A DNA stretch of 64,000 nt from Alphaproteobacteria bacterium (GTDB lineage Bacteria > Pseudomonadota > Alphaproteobacteria > Rickettsiales > SXRF01). Shown here piece after piece: positions 20,395-29,415 of the stretch. The notes beneath the pieces were generated by a model, which worked only from the letters and a program-made list of their open reading frames with translations, was not told the origin of the DNA and did no database searches. The number at the start of each line of letters is the position of its first letter. Within the stretch, counting starts at the first letter, position 1. The stretch lies in assembly GCA_025362975.1 (NCBI GenBank), contig JANYES010000014.1, positions 17,271-81,270 of the forward strand, given 5' to 3'. The position numbers and the translations under genes are program-made.

Positions 20395-21129
20395 CTAATC
20401 CGCTTTTCGAGCTAAAGTCAGAACGTTAACTTGCGCGGCGCCTGCTTTGAGCAGCGCCTTAGCGCATTCGCCGATGGTGGCGTGAGTGGTCATGACGTCG
20501 TCGATGAGAAGCACGCGCTTGTTTTTTAAACGCGCCGCGCTTCGCGCAGGCACAAGGAACGCCCCACGGACGTTTTCCTTTCGCTGCCGACGGGTGAGGC
20601 CCGGCTGGGGTTTGGTGCGGCGCGTGCGCTTAACCGCGTCGGGAATGACGGGCAGGGCGCAATGTTTTTGCATGCTATACGCCATCGACGCCGACTGGTT
20701 ATAACGCCTGCCGACAAAACGCCAGTAATGTAGCGGCACCGGCACGATCACGTCACTTTCTTGCGCCAATTCTTTGCCGAATCGCGCCAGCCATGCGCCG
20801 TAGATGGCGCTCAAATGAATCTGGTCGGCGTATTTAAGCTTGGTAACGAGCGCCCGGCTGGCATCGTCATAGCGAAACACCGAGCGTGCTTTGGCAAAAG
20901 CAGGCGGGGCCTGCATGCATCCGGCGCACAGCGCGCCCTTACCGAGGCTGTAATCGAACGGATGGCCGCAGCATTCGCAGTACGGGTCGGCGATGAAGCC
21001 CACCTTGCCCCAGCACTCCGGGCACAACGTGCCGTGGGTGGCCACCGTGAGCAGGCAGACGAGGCATTGCGGCGGGAACAACAGGTTGAGCAGCGGCGCG
21101 AGCATGGCGAATAAGGGTTTGGGTTTCAT
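20395..21129 (-). CDS. comF: ComF family phosphoribosyltransferase-like protein
   Basis: ComF-type protein with an N-terminal zinc finger (CLVCLL, CPECWG, CECCGHPF, CAGC; residues about 22–75) and a C-terminal phosphoribosyltransferase-like domain with VLLIDDVMTTHATI. In competent bacteria ComF acts in the cytoplasm on incoming single-stranded DNA; in others its role is unclear. Length is 244 residues. It is divergent from the methyltransferase gene, with only about 44 bases between starts; the ComF–NDUFAF5-like pairing is common in alphaproteobacteria. Confidence 0.9.
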   Translation of the reverse strand: MKPKPLFAMLAPLLNLLFPPQCLVCLLTVATHGTLCPECWGKVGFIADPYCECCGHPFDYSLGKGALCAGCMQAPPAFAKARSVFRYDDASRALVTKLKYADQIHLSAIYGAWLARFGKELAQESDVIVPVPLHYWRFVGRRYNQSASMAYSMQKHCALPVIPDAVKRTRRTKPQPGLTRRQRKENVRGAFLVPARSAARLKNKRVLLIDDVMTTHATIGECAKALLKAGAAQVNVLTLARKAD

Positions 21130-21173
21130 GAAACCTATAGTATAAAGGCAGCCGATAACAATGATTTAGTCGC

Positions 21174-21983
21174 ATGTCGCACCCCGCACTTATTTTTGAC
21201 CGCAACCGTTTAAGGCAACACCGCGACCGCGCGAGCGCGACCATTTCGCATAGCGATTTTTTGTTCCGTGAATGCGCTCGTCTGCTCGCCGACCGGCTGC
21301 CCGACATAAACCGCACCTTTCCCCGCGTGCTCGACCTCGGCGCTCATCACGGTTATCTGCATGAATACATCAGCCACATGAACGGCATCGAATGGATGGT
21401 GCAGGCCGACCTATCGGCACGCATGATCACTCACGCCAAGGGCGCCCGCGTGGTCTGCGACGAGGAGTTTCTGCCGTTTGCCGACGCCAGTTTCGACCTC
21501 GTCACGAGCGTATTTTCCCTGCACTGGATCAATGACTTACCCGGCACGCTGATTCAAATCAACCGCATGCTCAAGCCCGGCGGGCTGATGATGGTGATGC
21601 TGCCCGGCGGCAAGACGCTGATGGAGCTGCGCCAGTCCTTCGAACATGCGGAACTCGCGATCACCGGCGGATTGTCCCCGCGCGTATCCCCCTTCGTCGA
21701 CACGCGTGACGGCGCGGGGCTGCTGCAACGCGCGGGCTTTACTTCGCCAGTGGCCGATAGCGACACGCTGAACATACATTACGATAACCCGCTCAAGCTG
21801 GTCGAGGATCTGCGCGCGAGTGGTGAGACCAATACCCTGCTCGCAAGCGCCAAAGGCTGCATGCGCCGCTCCATTTTCGACGCGGCGATGGATTACTATC
21901 AGGAGCATTTCGCGCAAGCCAACGGCAAGGTGACCGCCTCCTGCGAAGTGGTGACTCTTACCGGCTGGAAAAAAGATGCCTGA
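21174..21983 (+). CDS. SAM-dependent methyltransferase-fold protein (NDUFAF5/BioC-like)
   Basis: A class I methyltransferase fold of 269 residues, with the SAM loop VLDLGAHHGYL and ADASFDLVTSVFSLHWINDLPG. The start (FDRNRLRQHRDRA) and the overall pattern match the alphaproteobacterial relatives of mitochondrial NDUFAF5, which hydroxylates an arginine of complex I. BioC (malonyl-ACP methyltransferase) is the other close relative. Which reaction is catalysed here cannot be told by eye. It overlaps comEC by eight bases. Confidence 0.85.
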   Translation: MSHPALIFDRNRLRQHRDRASATISHSDFLFRECARLLADRLPDINRTFPRVLDLGAHHGYLHEYISHMNGIEWMVQADLSARMITHAKGARVVCDEEFLPFADASFDLVTSVFSLHWINDLPGTLIQINRMLKPGGLMMVMLPGGKTLMELRQSFEHAELAITGGLSPRVSPFVDTRDGAGLLQRAGFTSPVADSDTLNIHYDNPLKLVEDLRASGETNTLLASAKGCMRRSIFDAAMDYYQEHFAQANGKVTASCEVVTLTGWKKDA

Positions 21984-24039
21984 CACCCCCATCCGCCACG
22001 GTTCGCGCATGCGCTGGTTCCTGTGGTCGCCGGCGGCGTTGATGGTGGGGATTGGGATATTCTTCTCGCTGCCGAACGAACCGCCTATCCTGTACGGGCC
22101 ATTAGCGCTCGGCGCGATGGTGCTGTTGGTGATGGTGCTGCGCCGCTATAGCTGGCGGGCGCGGCTGATCCCGCTGGTGTTGATCGGCGCGGGGTTCGTC
22201 GCAGCGCAGTGGCGCGAGGAAACGGTGGCGACACCGCTGCTATTGGGGGAAATCCACAACCGCATCGTCGAAGGCACCATCGACGAAATCGAGCCGGTGG
22301 AAAAACGCGAAAAACTCGTGCTGTCGCATCTGGTCATCGACGGCGTGCCACTGGAGCATACGCCTTTGCGCATCCGCGTCAGTTTCCGCCATGCTAACGA
22401 TACGATCAGCGTTGGCGACCGTGTGCGCTTCATTGCCAACCTTTACCCCTTGCCCACCCCCATCATGCCCGGTAGTTACGATTTCGCCCGGCATTTCTAT
22501 TTCCGCAGCATCGGCGGCAACGGGTTTTCCATCAGCGCCGCGCAAGTAGTGCAACCGGCGCAGGAATCCGGCTGGCGCACTCAGCTCAACCAGTTCCGCC
22601 ACATGATCGGCACCACCATGCGTGACGGCATGCCCGGCGCCGTCGGCACCGTGGCGGCCGCCATGACGGTCGGAGAAACCGGCCCAATTCCTAACGACGT
22701 GAAAGCCGTCTTACGCGATTCAGGCCTCGCGCATATGCTGGCGATTGCAGGCTTGCACCTGGGTATCGTCACCGGCATCGTATTTTACAACGTGCGCCTG
22801 TTGTTAACACTCATCAAACCGCTCGCTCTGCGCGCGCCGGTCAAGAAAATCGCCGCGTTTTTTGCATTGCTCAGCGGGCTGGTGTATCTGGCGCTCGCGG
22901 GCGGGCCGATTCCGGCGCAACGCGCCTTTATCATGGTGGTATTCCTGTTCACCGGCATCATGCTGGACCGTAAAGCAGTGACGCTTCGAACCTTGGCGCT
23001 TGCCGCCATGTTGATCTTGCTGTTCTTCCCCGAATCGATGTTCGGCCCGAGCTTCCAGATGTCGTTTGCGGCCACGCTCGCCATCATCGCGCTATACGAG
23101 CATTACGGCTGGAAATTCCATAACTCGCAGTCGCGCCTGCGCGCGGCGTGGGCGCATCTGATGGGGATTGTCGTCACCTCGCTGGTGGCCACGCTTTCCA
23201 CCGCGCCCTTCGTGCTCTACCACTTCAATCGCTTCGCGATTTTCGGGCTGCTTTCCAACATGGTAGTGGTGCCGCTGGCGACGTTTGTGATTATGCCCGG
23301 CATGGTGCTTGCGCTGCTGCTGATGCCGTTCGGCCTTCAATGGATTGGCTACATTCCGCTGGCCTACGGCACGGATATCATGATTCGCATGGCGCAGTGG
23401 GTGGTGGAGTTGCCGTATGCCTCCGTGCATCTGCCCTCGCCGACCGATGCGGGGATTATCCTTTGCGCATTCGGGCTGATGTTTTTATGCGTGGTGCAGG
23501 GGCGGTTGCGCTTTGCAGGTATCGGCGCGCTGGCGCTGGGCTTTGCCACTATCGCCCTGCACGTGCCGGTGGACATGCTGGTCAGCTCCGACGCGCATCA
23601 GGTGATGCTGCGCCTCGATAACGGCCATTACACGGGGCTGAAAGGCACGGGGCGTTCATTCAATATGCAGAACTGGCTGCGCTCGGAGGGCGAGGATACG
23701 CTCGTGCCGCTCAAAGACACCGGCATCGATTGCGATGCTGGCTATTGCATCACCAAACAGCGCAGCCATACCGTGGTCATGGTTAAAAAACCGGATGACG
23801 ATAGCATCGTACGCGCCGCCTGCGCGCAGAAATCCGACATCGTCGTCGCATGGCATTACCTAAGCGCCCAAGACTGCCCGGGGGCAAGCATCCGCATCGG
23901 CCGTGCAGAACTGGAAAACTACGGCCCTCACGGCGTGTGGTACGGCAAGGACGGCATCCGCGTCGAACGCACGCGCACCGGTACCGGCATGCGCATCTGG
24001 CAATTGCCGATCAAGGAAGATAGCGATATGGAAGAATAG
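21976..24039 (+). CDS. comEC: ComEC/Rec2-type DNA uptake channel
   Basis: Polytopic inner-membrane protein of 687 residues. The N-terminal soluble DUF4131 region is followed by the competence domain with the signature LAHMLAIAGLHLGIVTG and about eight further membrane segments. In transformable bacteria it carries single-stranded DNA into the cytoplasm. The last 170 residues correspond to the position of the metallo-beta-lactamase domain of longer ComEC proteins but lack a visible HxHxDH motif, so the nuclease-like part looks degenerate or replaced. The end overlaps the convergent P-type ATPase gene by 29 bases. Confidence 0.9.
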   Translation: MPDTPIRHGSRMRWFLWSPAALMVGIGIFFSLPNEPPILYGPLALGAMVLLVMVLRRYSWRARLIPLVLIGAGFVAAQWREETVATPLLLGEIHNRIVEGTIDEIEPVEKREKLVLSHLVIDGVPLEHTPLRIRVSFRHANDTISVGDRVRFIANLYPLPTPIMPGSYDFARHFYFRSIGGNGFSISAAQVVQPAQESGWRTQLNQFRHMIGTTMRDGMPGAVGTVAAAMTVGETGPIPNDVKAVLRDSGLAHMLAIAGLHLGIVTGIVFYNVRLLLTLIKPLALRAPVKKIAAFFALLSGLVYLALAGGPIPAQRAFIMVVFLFTGIMLDRKAVTLRTLALAAMLILLFFPESMFGPSFQMSFAATLAIIALYEHYGWKFHNSQSRLRAAWAHLMGIVVTSLVATLSTAPFVLYHFNRFAIFGLLSNMVVVPLATFVIMPGMVLALLLMPFGLQWIGYIPLAYGTDIMIRMAQWVVELPYASVHLPSPTDAGIILCAFGLMFLCVVQGRLRFAGIGALALGFATIALHVPVDMLVSSDAHQVMLRLDNGHYTGLKGTGRSFNMQNWLRSEGEDTLVPLKDTGIDCDAGYCITKQRSHTVVMVKKPDDDSIVRAACAQKSDIVVAWHYLSAQDCPGASIRIGRAELENYGPHGVWYGKDGIRVERTRTGTGMRIWQLPIKEDSDMEE

Positions 24040-26212
24040 GGTAGCGCAGCGTGCTATTATATAATTCAGTATTTCTAAGCCTGAGCGCATTGCCGATCAC
24101 CGAAACTGAACTCAGCGCCATCGCGAAACTGGCAAATACAGGACTCAGGACGAGGCCGAAAACCGGATATAAAACCCCTGCCGCCAGCGGTACGCCGAGC
24201 AGGTTATAGATAAACGCAAAGCCCAGATTCTGGCGGATATTGCGCATGGTCGCTTTGCTTAAACGGTGCGCGCGCACCACGCCGCGCAGATCGCCGGAAA
24301 GCAGCGTGATGTCCGCGCTTTCAAGCGCAATGTCTGCGCCGGTGCCCATCGCGATGCCGACATCGGCCTGCGACAATGCCAGCGCATCGTTGACGCCGTC
24401 CCCGGCCATCGCCACCTTGTGGCCTTTAGCCTGCAATTCGCGGATGATTTCTGCCTTGCGCCCGGGCAGGATTTCCGGCTCGACGCGGTCAATGCCGAGT
24501 TTGCGGCCCACGGCTACCGCCGTGGATTTACTGTCGCCGGTCAGCATGATGATGGTAAAGCCCGCTTCCTTAAGCTGTTTGATCGCCTCGGGCGTGGTAG
24601 CCTTGATGGGATCGGCAACCGTGATGATGCCAGCCGCCTTGTTGTCCACTGAAATGAAAAACACGATCTGGCCCTGCGAGCGATACGGCTCCGCCTTGGT
24701 TTTGAGCACCGGCACGCCGAGCGATTCCATGAGGGCGGCGTTGCCAAGCCCAACCGAGCGCCCGTCCATAATCCCTGTAACACCCTTGCCGGGGTGCGAT
24801 TTGAATGCATGCAATTGCAGAAACCCGATGCCGCGGTCCTCGGCTTCCTTGATCACCGCCGAGGCGATGGGATGTTCGCTGGCGCGCTCTAAACTTGCCG
24901 CCGCGCGCAACAGATTCGTTTCGGTGTAGCCGTCCTGCGGCATCACTGCGATCAGCTTCGGTTTGCCTTCGGTGAGCGTGCCGGTTTTATCGACGACCAG
25001 CGTATCGCAAATGCCAAGTCTTTCCAGCGCCGCCGCTTCGCGCACTAAAATCCCGCCGCGCGCACCGCGCCCGGTCGCCACCATCACCGACATCGGAGTG
25101 GCCAGCCCAAGTGCACAGGGGGAAGCAATCATCAGCACCGCTGCGGCGCTGGAGAGCGCATGCAGTAATTTCGGCTCAGGGCCGACCATCGCCCATGCCA
25201 GCCCCGTCAGCACCGCAACCGCAATCACCACCGGCACGAAATACGTCGACACCGTATCGGCCAGACGCTGCACAGGTGCGCGCGTGCGCTGTGCTTTGGC
25301 GACGGCCTGTGCAATCTGCCCCAGCATCGTCGCGTCTCCGACGCGGTCGCAACGCATGATGAAACTGCCGTCGAGATTATGCGTGCCCGCCGTTACCTCG
25401 TCGCCCGGTTTTTTAGCAACGGGCAGCGATTCTCTGGTCAGCAGCGACTGGTCGAGGCTGCTTTCACCCTCCAGCATCACACCGTCCACCGGAATCGCTT
25501 CGCCAGGATGGATGCGCACATGGTCGCCCGGCTTCAAATCCACCACCTGAACTTTTTCCTCAGCCCCACCCGCATGAACCAAATGCGCCGTCTTCGGCGC
25601 GAGATTCAGCAGCTTGCGCATGGCTTCACCCGTCGCCGCGCGCGAGCGCAGCTCCAGTACTTGCCCTAGCAGCGCAAAGACGATAATCATCGCCGCCGTT
25701 TCAAAATAAAAATCGCCTTCGGCGATCGGGTTGATGAACATCATGACGCTATACCCGTACGCCACGCCCGCACCGAGCGCGATCAGCGTGAACATGTTGA
25801 GCGAGCGGTGGTAAATCGATGCCAGTCCGCGCATGAAGAACGGCCAGCCGCCCCACAGCACCACGAGCGTGGCCAGCACGCATTGCCCCCATTTGCCGCC
25901 TTCGGACATGAATGCCGCATGCATCTGCGGGTCAGCCATCATCATCACCAGCAGCGGCATCGCAAACAGTGATGAAAGCACCAGCCGGTGCTTCATGTTC
26001 GTCAGTTCCGGGTCCTCACGGGAATGTTTGCTTGCCGCCACGGGTTCCAGCGCCATGCCGCATAGCGGGCAGCTGCCGGGGCCATCGTGTTGAATTTGCG
26101 GGTGCATCGGGCAGGTAAAGGTGCCGTGTGCGTGCTCATGCGAGACAGTTACGTCCTGTGAGTGATGCGCGCAGCATGCATGCTCGTGAGGTTGTTGAGC
26201 GGTCTGTTCCAC
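24011..26212 (-). CDS. heavy-metal P1B-type ATPase with SPC motif
   Basis: Exports a metal cation, probably copper or a related ion, across the inner membrane. The 733 residues begin with a His-rich tail and one heavy-metal-binding domain (TCPMHPQIQHDGPGSCPLCGM, given here in part as TCPMHPQI and CPLCGM). Eight membrane segments, the TGES-like actuator motif (LTRES/LDGSF region), DKTGT phosphorylation site, HP motif and GDGVNDA follow. The membrane metal site is SPC (ASPCALGLATP) where copper pumps usually have CPC. It stands alone on the minus strand. Confidence 0.92.
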   Translation of the reverse strand: MEQTAQQPHEHACCAHHSQDVTVSHEHAHGTFTCPMHPQIQHDGPGSCPLCGMALEPVAASKHSREDPELTNMKHRLVLSSLFAMPLLVMMMADPQMHAAFMSEGGKWGQCVLATLVVLWGGWPFFMRGLASIYHRSLNMFTLIALGAGVAYGYSVMMFINPIAEGDFYFETAAMIIVFALLGQVLELRSRAATGEAMRKLLNLAPKTAHLVHAGGAEEKVQVVDLKPGDHVRIHPGEAIPVDGVMLEGESSLDQSLLTRESLPVAKKPGDEVTAGTHNLDGSFIMRCDRVGDATMLGQIAQAVAKAQRTRAPVQRLADTVSTYFVPVVIAVAVLTGLAWAMVGPEPKLLHALSSAAAVLMIASPCALGLATPMSVMVATGRGARGGILVREAAALERLGICDTLVVDKTGTLTEGKPKLIAVMPQDGYTETNLLRAAASLERASEHPIASAVIKEAEDRGIGFLQLHAFKSHPGKGVTGIMDGRSVGLGNAALMESLGVPVLKTKAEPYRSQGQIVFFISVDNKAAGIITVADPIKATTPEAIKQLKEAGFTIIMLTGDSKSTAVAVGRKLGIDRVEPEILPGRKAEIIRELQAKGHKVAMAGDGVNDALALSQADVGIAMGTGADIALESADITLLSGDLRGVVRAHRLSKATMRNIRQNLGFAFIYNLLGVPLAAGVLYPVFGLVLSPVFASFAMALSSVSVIGNALRLRNTELYNSTLRYPILPYRYLP

Positions 26213-26309
26213 GTGGCCTGTTTATTCGTTGGATTCGAATGATAAAGCTTTTATATCAAGGCTTGGCCCTTTATAACAGCTTCTTATCGTCCGCAATTAT
26301 AAAATTTTT

Positions 26310-26657
26310 ATGCAAGACCCAAAAAACTGGAATACAGACTGGATTAAAGCCGGAGGCCTCCTCGGCTTCGCCATCCTGACCGCACGCATGTCGCGCACGC
26401 CGCTGGCGACGATTATTTCGGCGATGCCGTTTCTCATCAAAGCCCTGCGGCAGGCGGAAAAAAAGCAGGCCCAGACCAGCAGCGGCACCATGACGCGCGA
26501 AGAAGCCGCGCTGATTTTAGGCGTGTCCGACAACGCCCCCGAAAAAGACGTGCAGGACGCCCATCGCCGCCTGATTACCAAATACCATCCCGACGCCGGC
26601 GGCAGCGACTACCTCGCCGCCAAAATCAACCAGGCGCGCGATATTTTATTACCGTGA
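26310..26657 (+). CDS. membrane-anchored DnaJ-domain protein (Tim14/Pam18-like)
   Basis: A 115-residue protein with one N-terminal membrane segment (about residues 13–45) and a C-terminal J domain carrying the HPD motif in KYHPDAGG. The MTREEAALILGVSDNAPEKD lead-in is typical of Tim14/Pam18-like bacterial proteins, which recruit DnaK at the membrane. Spacing to murJ is six bases, so the two are probably co-transcribed. Confidence 0.88.
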   Translation: MQDPKNWNTDWIKAGGLLGFAILTARMSRTPLATIISAMPFLIKALRQAEKKQAQTSSGTMTREEAALILGVSDNAPEKDVQDAHRRLITKYHPDAGGSDYLAAKINQARDILLP

Positions 26658-26663
26658 GCTGCA

Positions 26664-28214
26664 ATGTCCCTCGTTAAATCCACCGCCACCATCGGAATGT
26701 ACACGCTGATCAGCCGCGTGCTCGGCTTCATCCGCGACGTCACCATCGCCTCGAGCTTGGGCGCCAGCTACATGTCCGATGCGTTTTTCGTCGCTTTCAA
26801 ACTTCCCAATTATCTGCGCCGCCTGTTTGCCGAAGGGGCTTTCAACGCCGCCTTCGTGCCACAATTCGCGGGCATGCTCGCCGTCGACGGGCCGGACAAA
26901 GCCAGGCAATTTGCCAGCGAAGCCATGTCATTCCTCGTAGTGATTTTACTGATTGTCACGGCGCTGTTTATGATTTTCATGCCCGAGCTAATGACCGTTC
27001 TCGCGCCCGGGTTTTACAAGGACCCGCAGAAATTCGTGCTCACCGTCACGCTTACGCGCATCACCATGCCATATATTATTTTTATTTCGCTGGTGTCGCT
27101 GTTCGGCGGCATTTTAAACAGCAGCGATAAATTCGCCGCCGTCGCCGCCACGCCCGTGATCATGAATCTGTGCCTGATCATCATCCCGTTCTTCATCGAC
27201 CGCTATACGCCGACGGGCGCGCATTCGCTGGCCATTTCGGTGATGTCGTCGGGCGTGGCGCAGTGGTTGTGGCTGGCGTGGTTCTGCAAAAAACGCGGCA
27301 TGCTGCCGAAGCTCGTAAAGCCAAAGCTTACCCCGGACGTCAAAAAACTTTTCAAGCTCATCGCGCCCGTCGCACTCGGCGCGGGCGTGGCGCAGATCAA
27401 TTTATTCATCGACACTATCATCGCGTCCTACTTCAATTCGGGCGTGTCGTATCTGTACTACGCCGACCGCATTAACGAGCTGCCGCTAGCTGTCATCGGT
27501 ATCGCCGTGGGCACGGCGCTGCTGCCGGTTCTGTCGCGTCAGATTCGCGAAGGCAAGCACGACGAAGCGGTGAGCACCCAGAACCGCGCCATCGAGCTGG
27601 CGCTGTTTTTAAGCCTCCCGGCCTGCGTGGCGCTGATGGTCATCGCCGAACCGGTCATCACCGTTATGTTCCAGCGCCGGGCCTTCGGCATCGTTGAAAC
27701 GCTTGCCACTTACCGCGCGCTGATGGCGTTTGCCATCGGGCTGCCCGCGTTCATTCTGGCCAAGGTGCTGTCGCCGGGATTTTACGCCAATCAGGACACG
27801 AAAACTCCGTTCAAAATTGCCATGGTCTGCATCGTGGTCAACCTGTTCTTCAACCTGACGCTGATGGGGCCGCTTAAACATGTCGGCATGGCGCTTGCCA
27901 CTTCCATCGCCGGTTGGGTCAACGTCATTATGATGGCGGTTGTCCTGCATAAGCGTCACTGGCTGGTGATCGAAACCAAGCTGCTGATGGAAATCGGGCG
28001 CATCCTCACCGCAAGCGGCGTAATGGCGTTTGTGCTGTACGCGCTGCGCGGTTATAGCGATACCTATCTTACGCAAGGCGAGGTGCTGCGCACCTCCATT
28101 CTCATCCTCGTCTCAGTGATTGGCGGGGCGAGCTATTTCGGCGTCAACATTGCCTGCAACACCATGCTTATGCGCGATGCGCTGGTACGCCGCATCCGTG
28201 CCCGGTTTCCATAA
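26664..28214 (+). CDS. murJ: lipid II flippase MurJ
   Basis: Flips the peptidoglycan precursor lipid II across the inner membrane. The 516-residue product has about 14 hydrophobic segments and the family start SRVLGFIRDVTIASSLGAS, followed by DAFFVAFKLPNYLRRLFAEGAF. It sits directly behind the J-domain gene. About 280 bases with no gene follow it. Confidence 0.96.
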   Translation: MSLVKSTATIGMYTLISRVLGFIRDVTIASSLGASYMSDAFFVAFKLPNYLRRLFAEGAFNAAFVPQFAGMLAVDGPDKARQFASEAMSFLVVILLIVTALFMIFMPELMTVLAPGFYKDPQKFVLTVTLTRITMPYIIFISLVSLFGGILNSSDKFAAVAATPVIMNLCLIIIPFFIDRYTPTGAHSLAISVMSSGVAQWLWLAWFCKKRGMLPKLVKPKLTPDVKKLFKLIAPVALGAGVAQINLFIDTIIASYFNSGVSYLYYADRINELPLAVIGIAVGTALLPVLSRQIREGKHDEAVSTQNRAIELALFLSLPACVALMVIAEPVITVMFQRRAFGIVETLATYRALMAFAIGLPAFILAKVLSPGFYANQDTKTPFKIAMVCIVVNLFFNLTLMGPLKHVGMALATSIAGWVNVIMMAVVLHKRHWLVIETKLLMEIGRILTASGVMAFVLYALRGYSDTYLTQGEVLRTSILILVSVIGGASYFGVNIACNTMLMRDALVRRIRARFP

Positions 28215-28493
28215 ATCAGCCTTCCTCCGCCCTTAGTGTTCGAATGGCATACAAAGTTTGGTGTGTGCTGCATTTGCCCCTTCCGGGTTTCGGCCGCACT
28301 GGTTAATATAAACTAACCACCTGGAAACAAAGACTAATAAAAGCAGATGTCAAAAATGTGTAGAAATGTCAAGAAATCGCCTTGTTTTTGCGCCTAAATC
28401 ACCGGCAATTATCTTGCAACTATTTGTAATTAAATATTTCTAACTGGCGCGTTGCCCGCAACAAGCGGTGCAAAACAGCGCCTTGCGATACGA

Positions 28494-29063
28494 TTATTGA
28501 CCGATATAGCGAATCACTGGGCGATCCTGCACCGGGATGGTCACGTTGGTATTCACAGGTGGGGTATTGACTGCTGGCGTCGTCGCCGCAACCACCGGAG
28601 CCGCCGTTGGCGCCACAACAGGTGCCTGAGGCACAGGCTGTTGCCCTTGCGGCGTCGCACCCGGCTTAATGCCGCTGCCATTCTGGCGCGCTTGTTCTTC
28701 ACGCACAAGCTGTTCTGTGGCGAATTGTGCCGGCGTCATGCGCTCAAGCTCCGAGAGGCGCTGTAGCAAGCGCGCACGCAGCAAATCTTTCGTAGCCCCG
28801 GCGCGCGGGTCGGTGTTCCGGAAAGCTTCGAACTGCTCGGGCGTCATCCGTTCAACCTGCTGGATGCGCGCTTTGATGCGGGCGCGTTCGGTTTCAATCG
28901 ATTCGACGGGACGCTGGGGCTTCGGGCGCTGGCCTAGCAGATGATTTCTGATCGTCGGCACCGGCGTCTCTTCCGATTTCACGTAGGAAACGAAGATGAG
29001 GGCAAATAGCGGCAGACAAAACGCCGAGAGGATTATAATCTGACGCTTGTTGAGCGTATTCAT
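28494..29063 (-). CDS. hypothetical envelope-anchored protein with repeated MTPEQFE motif
   Basis: The ATG at 29063 is preferred because it opens MNTLNKRQIIILSAFCLPL, a membrane anchor or signal peptide; an upstream extension has no support. The 189-residue product then has two copies of an ERMTPEQFEAF / ERMTPAQFATE motif about 40 residues apart in a charged helical part. A Pro-, Ala- and Thr-rich tail follows. It is likely periplasmic. I recognise no family. Confidence 0.65.
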   Translation of the reverse strand: MNTLNKRQIIILSAFCLPLFALIFVSYVKSEETPVPTIRNHLLGQRPKPQRPVESIETERARIKARIQQVERMTPEQFEAFRNTDPRAGATKDLLRARLLQRLSELERMTPAQFATEQLVREEQARQNGSGIKPGATPQGQQPVPQAPVVAPTAAPVVAATTPAVNTPPVNTNVTIPVQDRPVIRYIGQ

Positions 29064-29088
29064 AATGGTGCGATGACGGGCTAAATTG

Positions 29089-29415
29089 ATGACACAGAAC
29101 AATATATACGTGGTTTATAGCACATTCCCCAGCGCAGATGAAGCCTTTTCTGCCGCCACCGTGCTGGTGGAAAAACGCCTGATTGCGTGCGCTAACGTGT
29201 TGAATGAATGCATGTCCGTCTATCGCTGGCAGGGTGGGTTGCAGCGCGAAAAAGAAGCCGTGTTCATAGCCAAAACCACCGGTGCGCGGCTCAAAGACGC
29301 CATCGCGCTACTTGCCGAACTCCACCCCTACTAGCTTCCTGCCATCACCAGCTATGCCGTTAGCGACGGGTTCGAGCCCTTCTTGCAATGGATTGCCGAC
29401 GAAACTAGCGCGTAA
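29089..29415 (+). pseudogene. cutA: divalent-cation tolerance protein CutA, interrupted by an amber codon
   Basis: The first 81 codons encode a normal CutA trimer-forming protein (YVVYSTFPSADEA, KRLIACANVL, YRWQGGLQREKEAV). At 29332–29334 the reading frame meets TAG, where the family has GAG in the strongly conserved HPYELP motif. Reading on in the same frame gives LPAITSYAVSDGFEPFLQWI and a natural TAA at 29413, completing a CutA of the usual length (109 codons). One G-to-T change explains it. It could be a fresh nonsense mutation, a sequencing error or suppressed stop. Confidence 0.85.
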
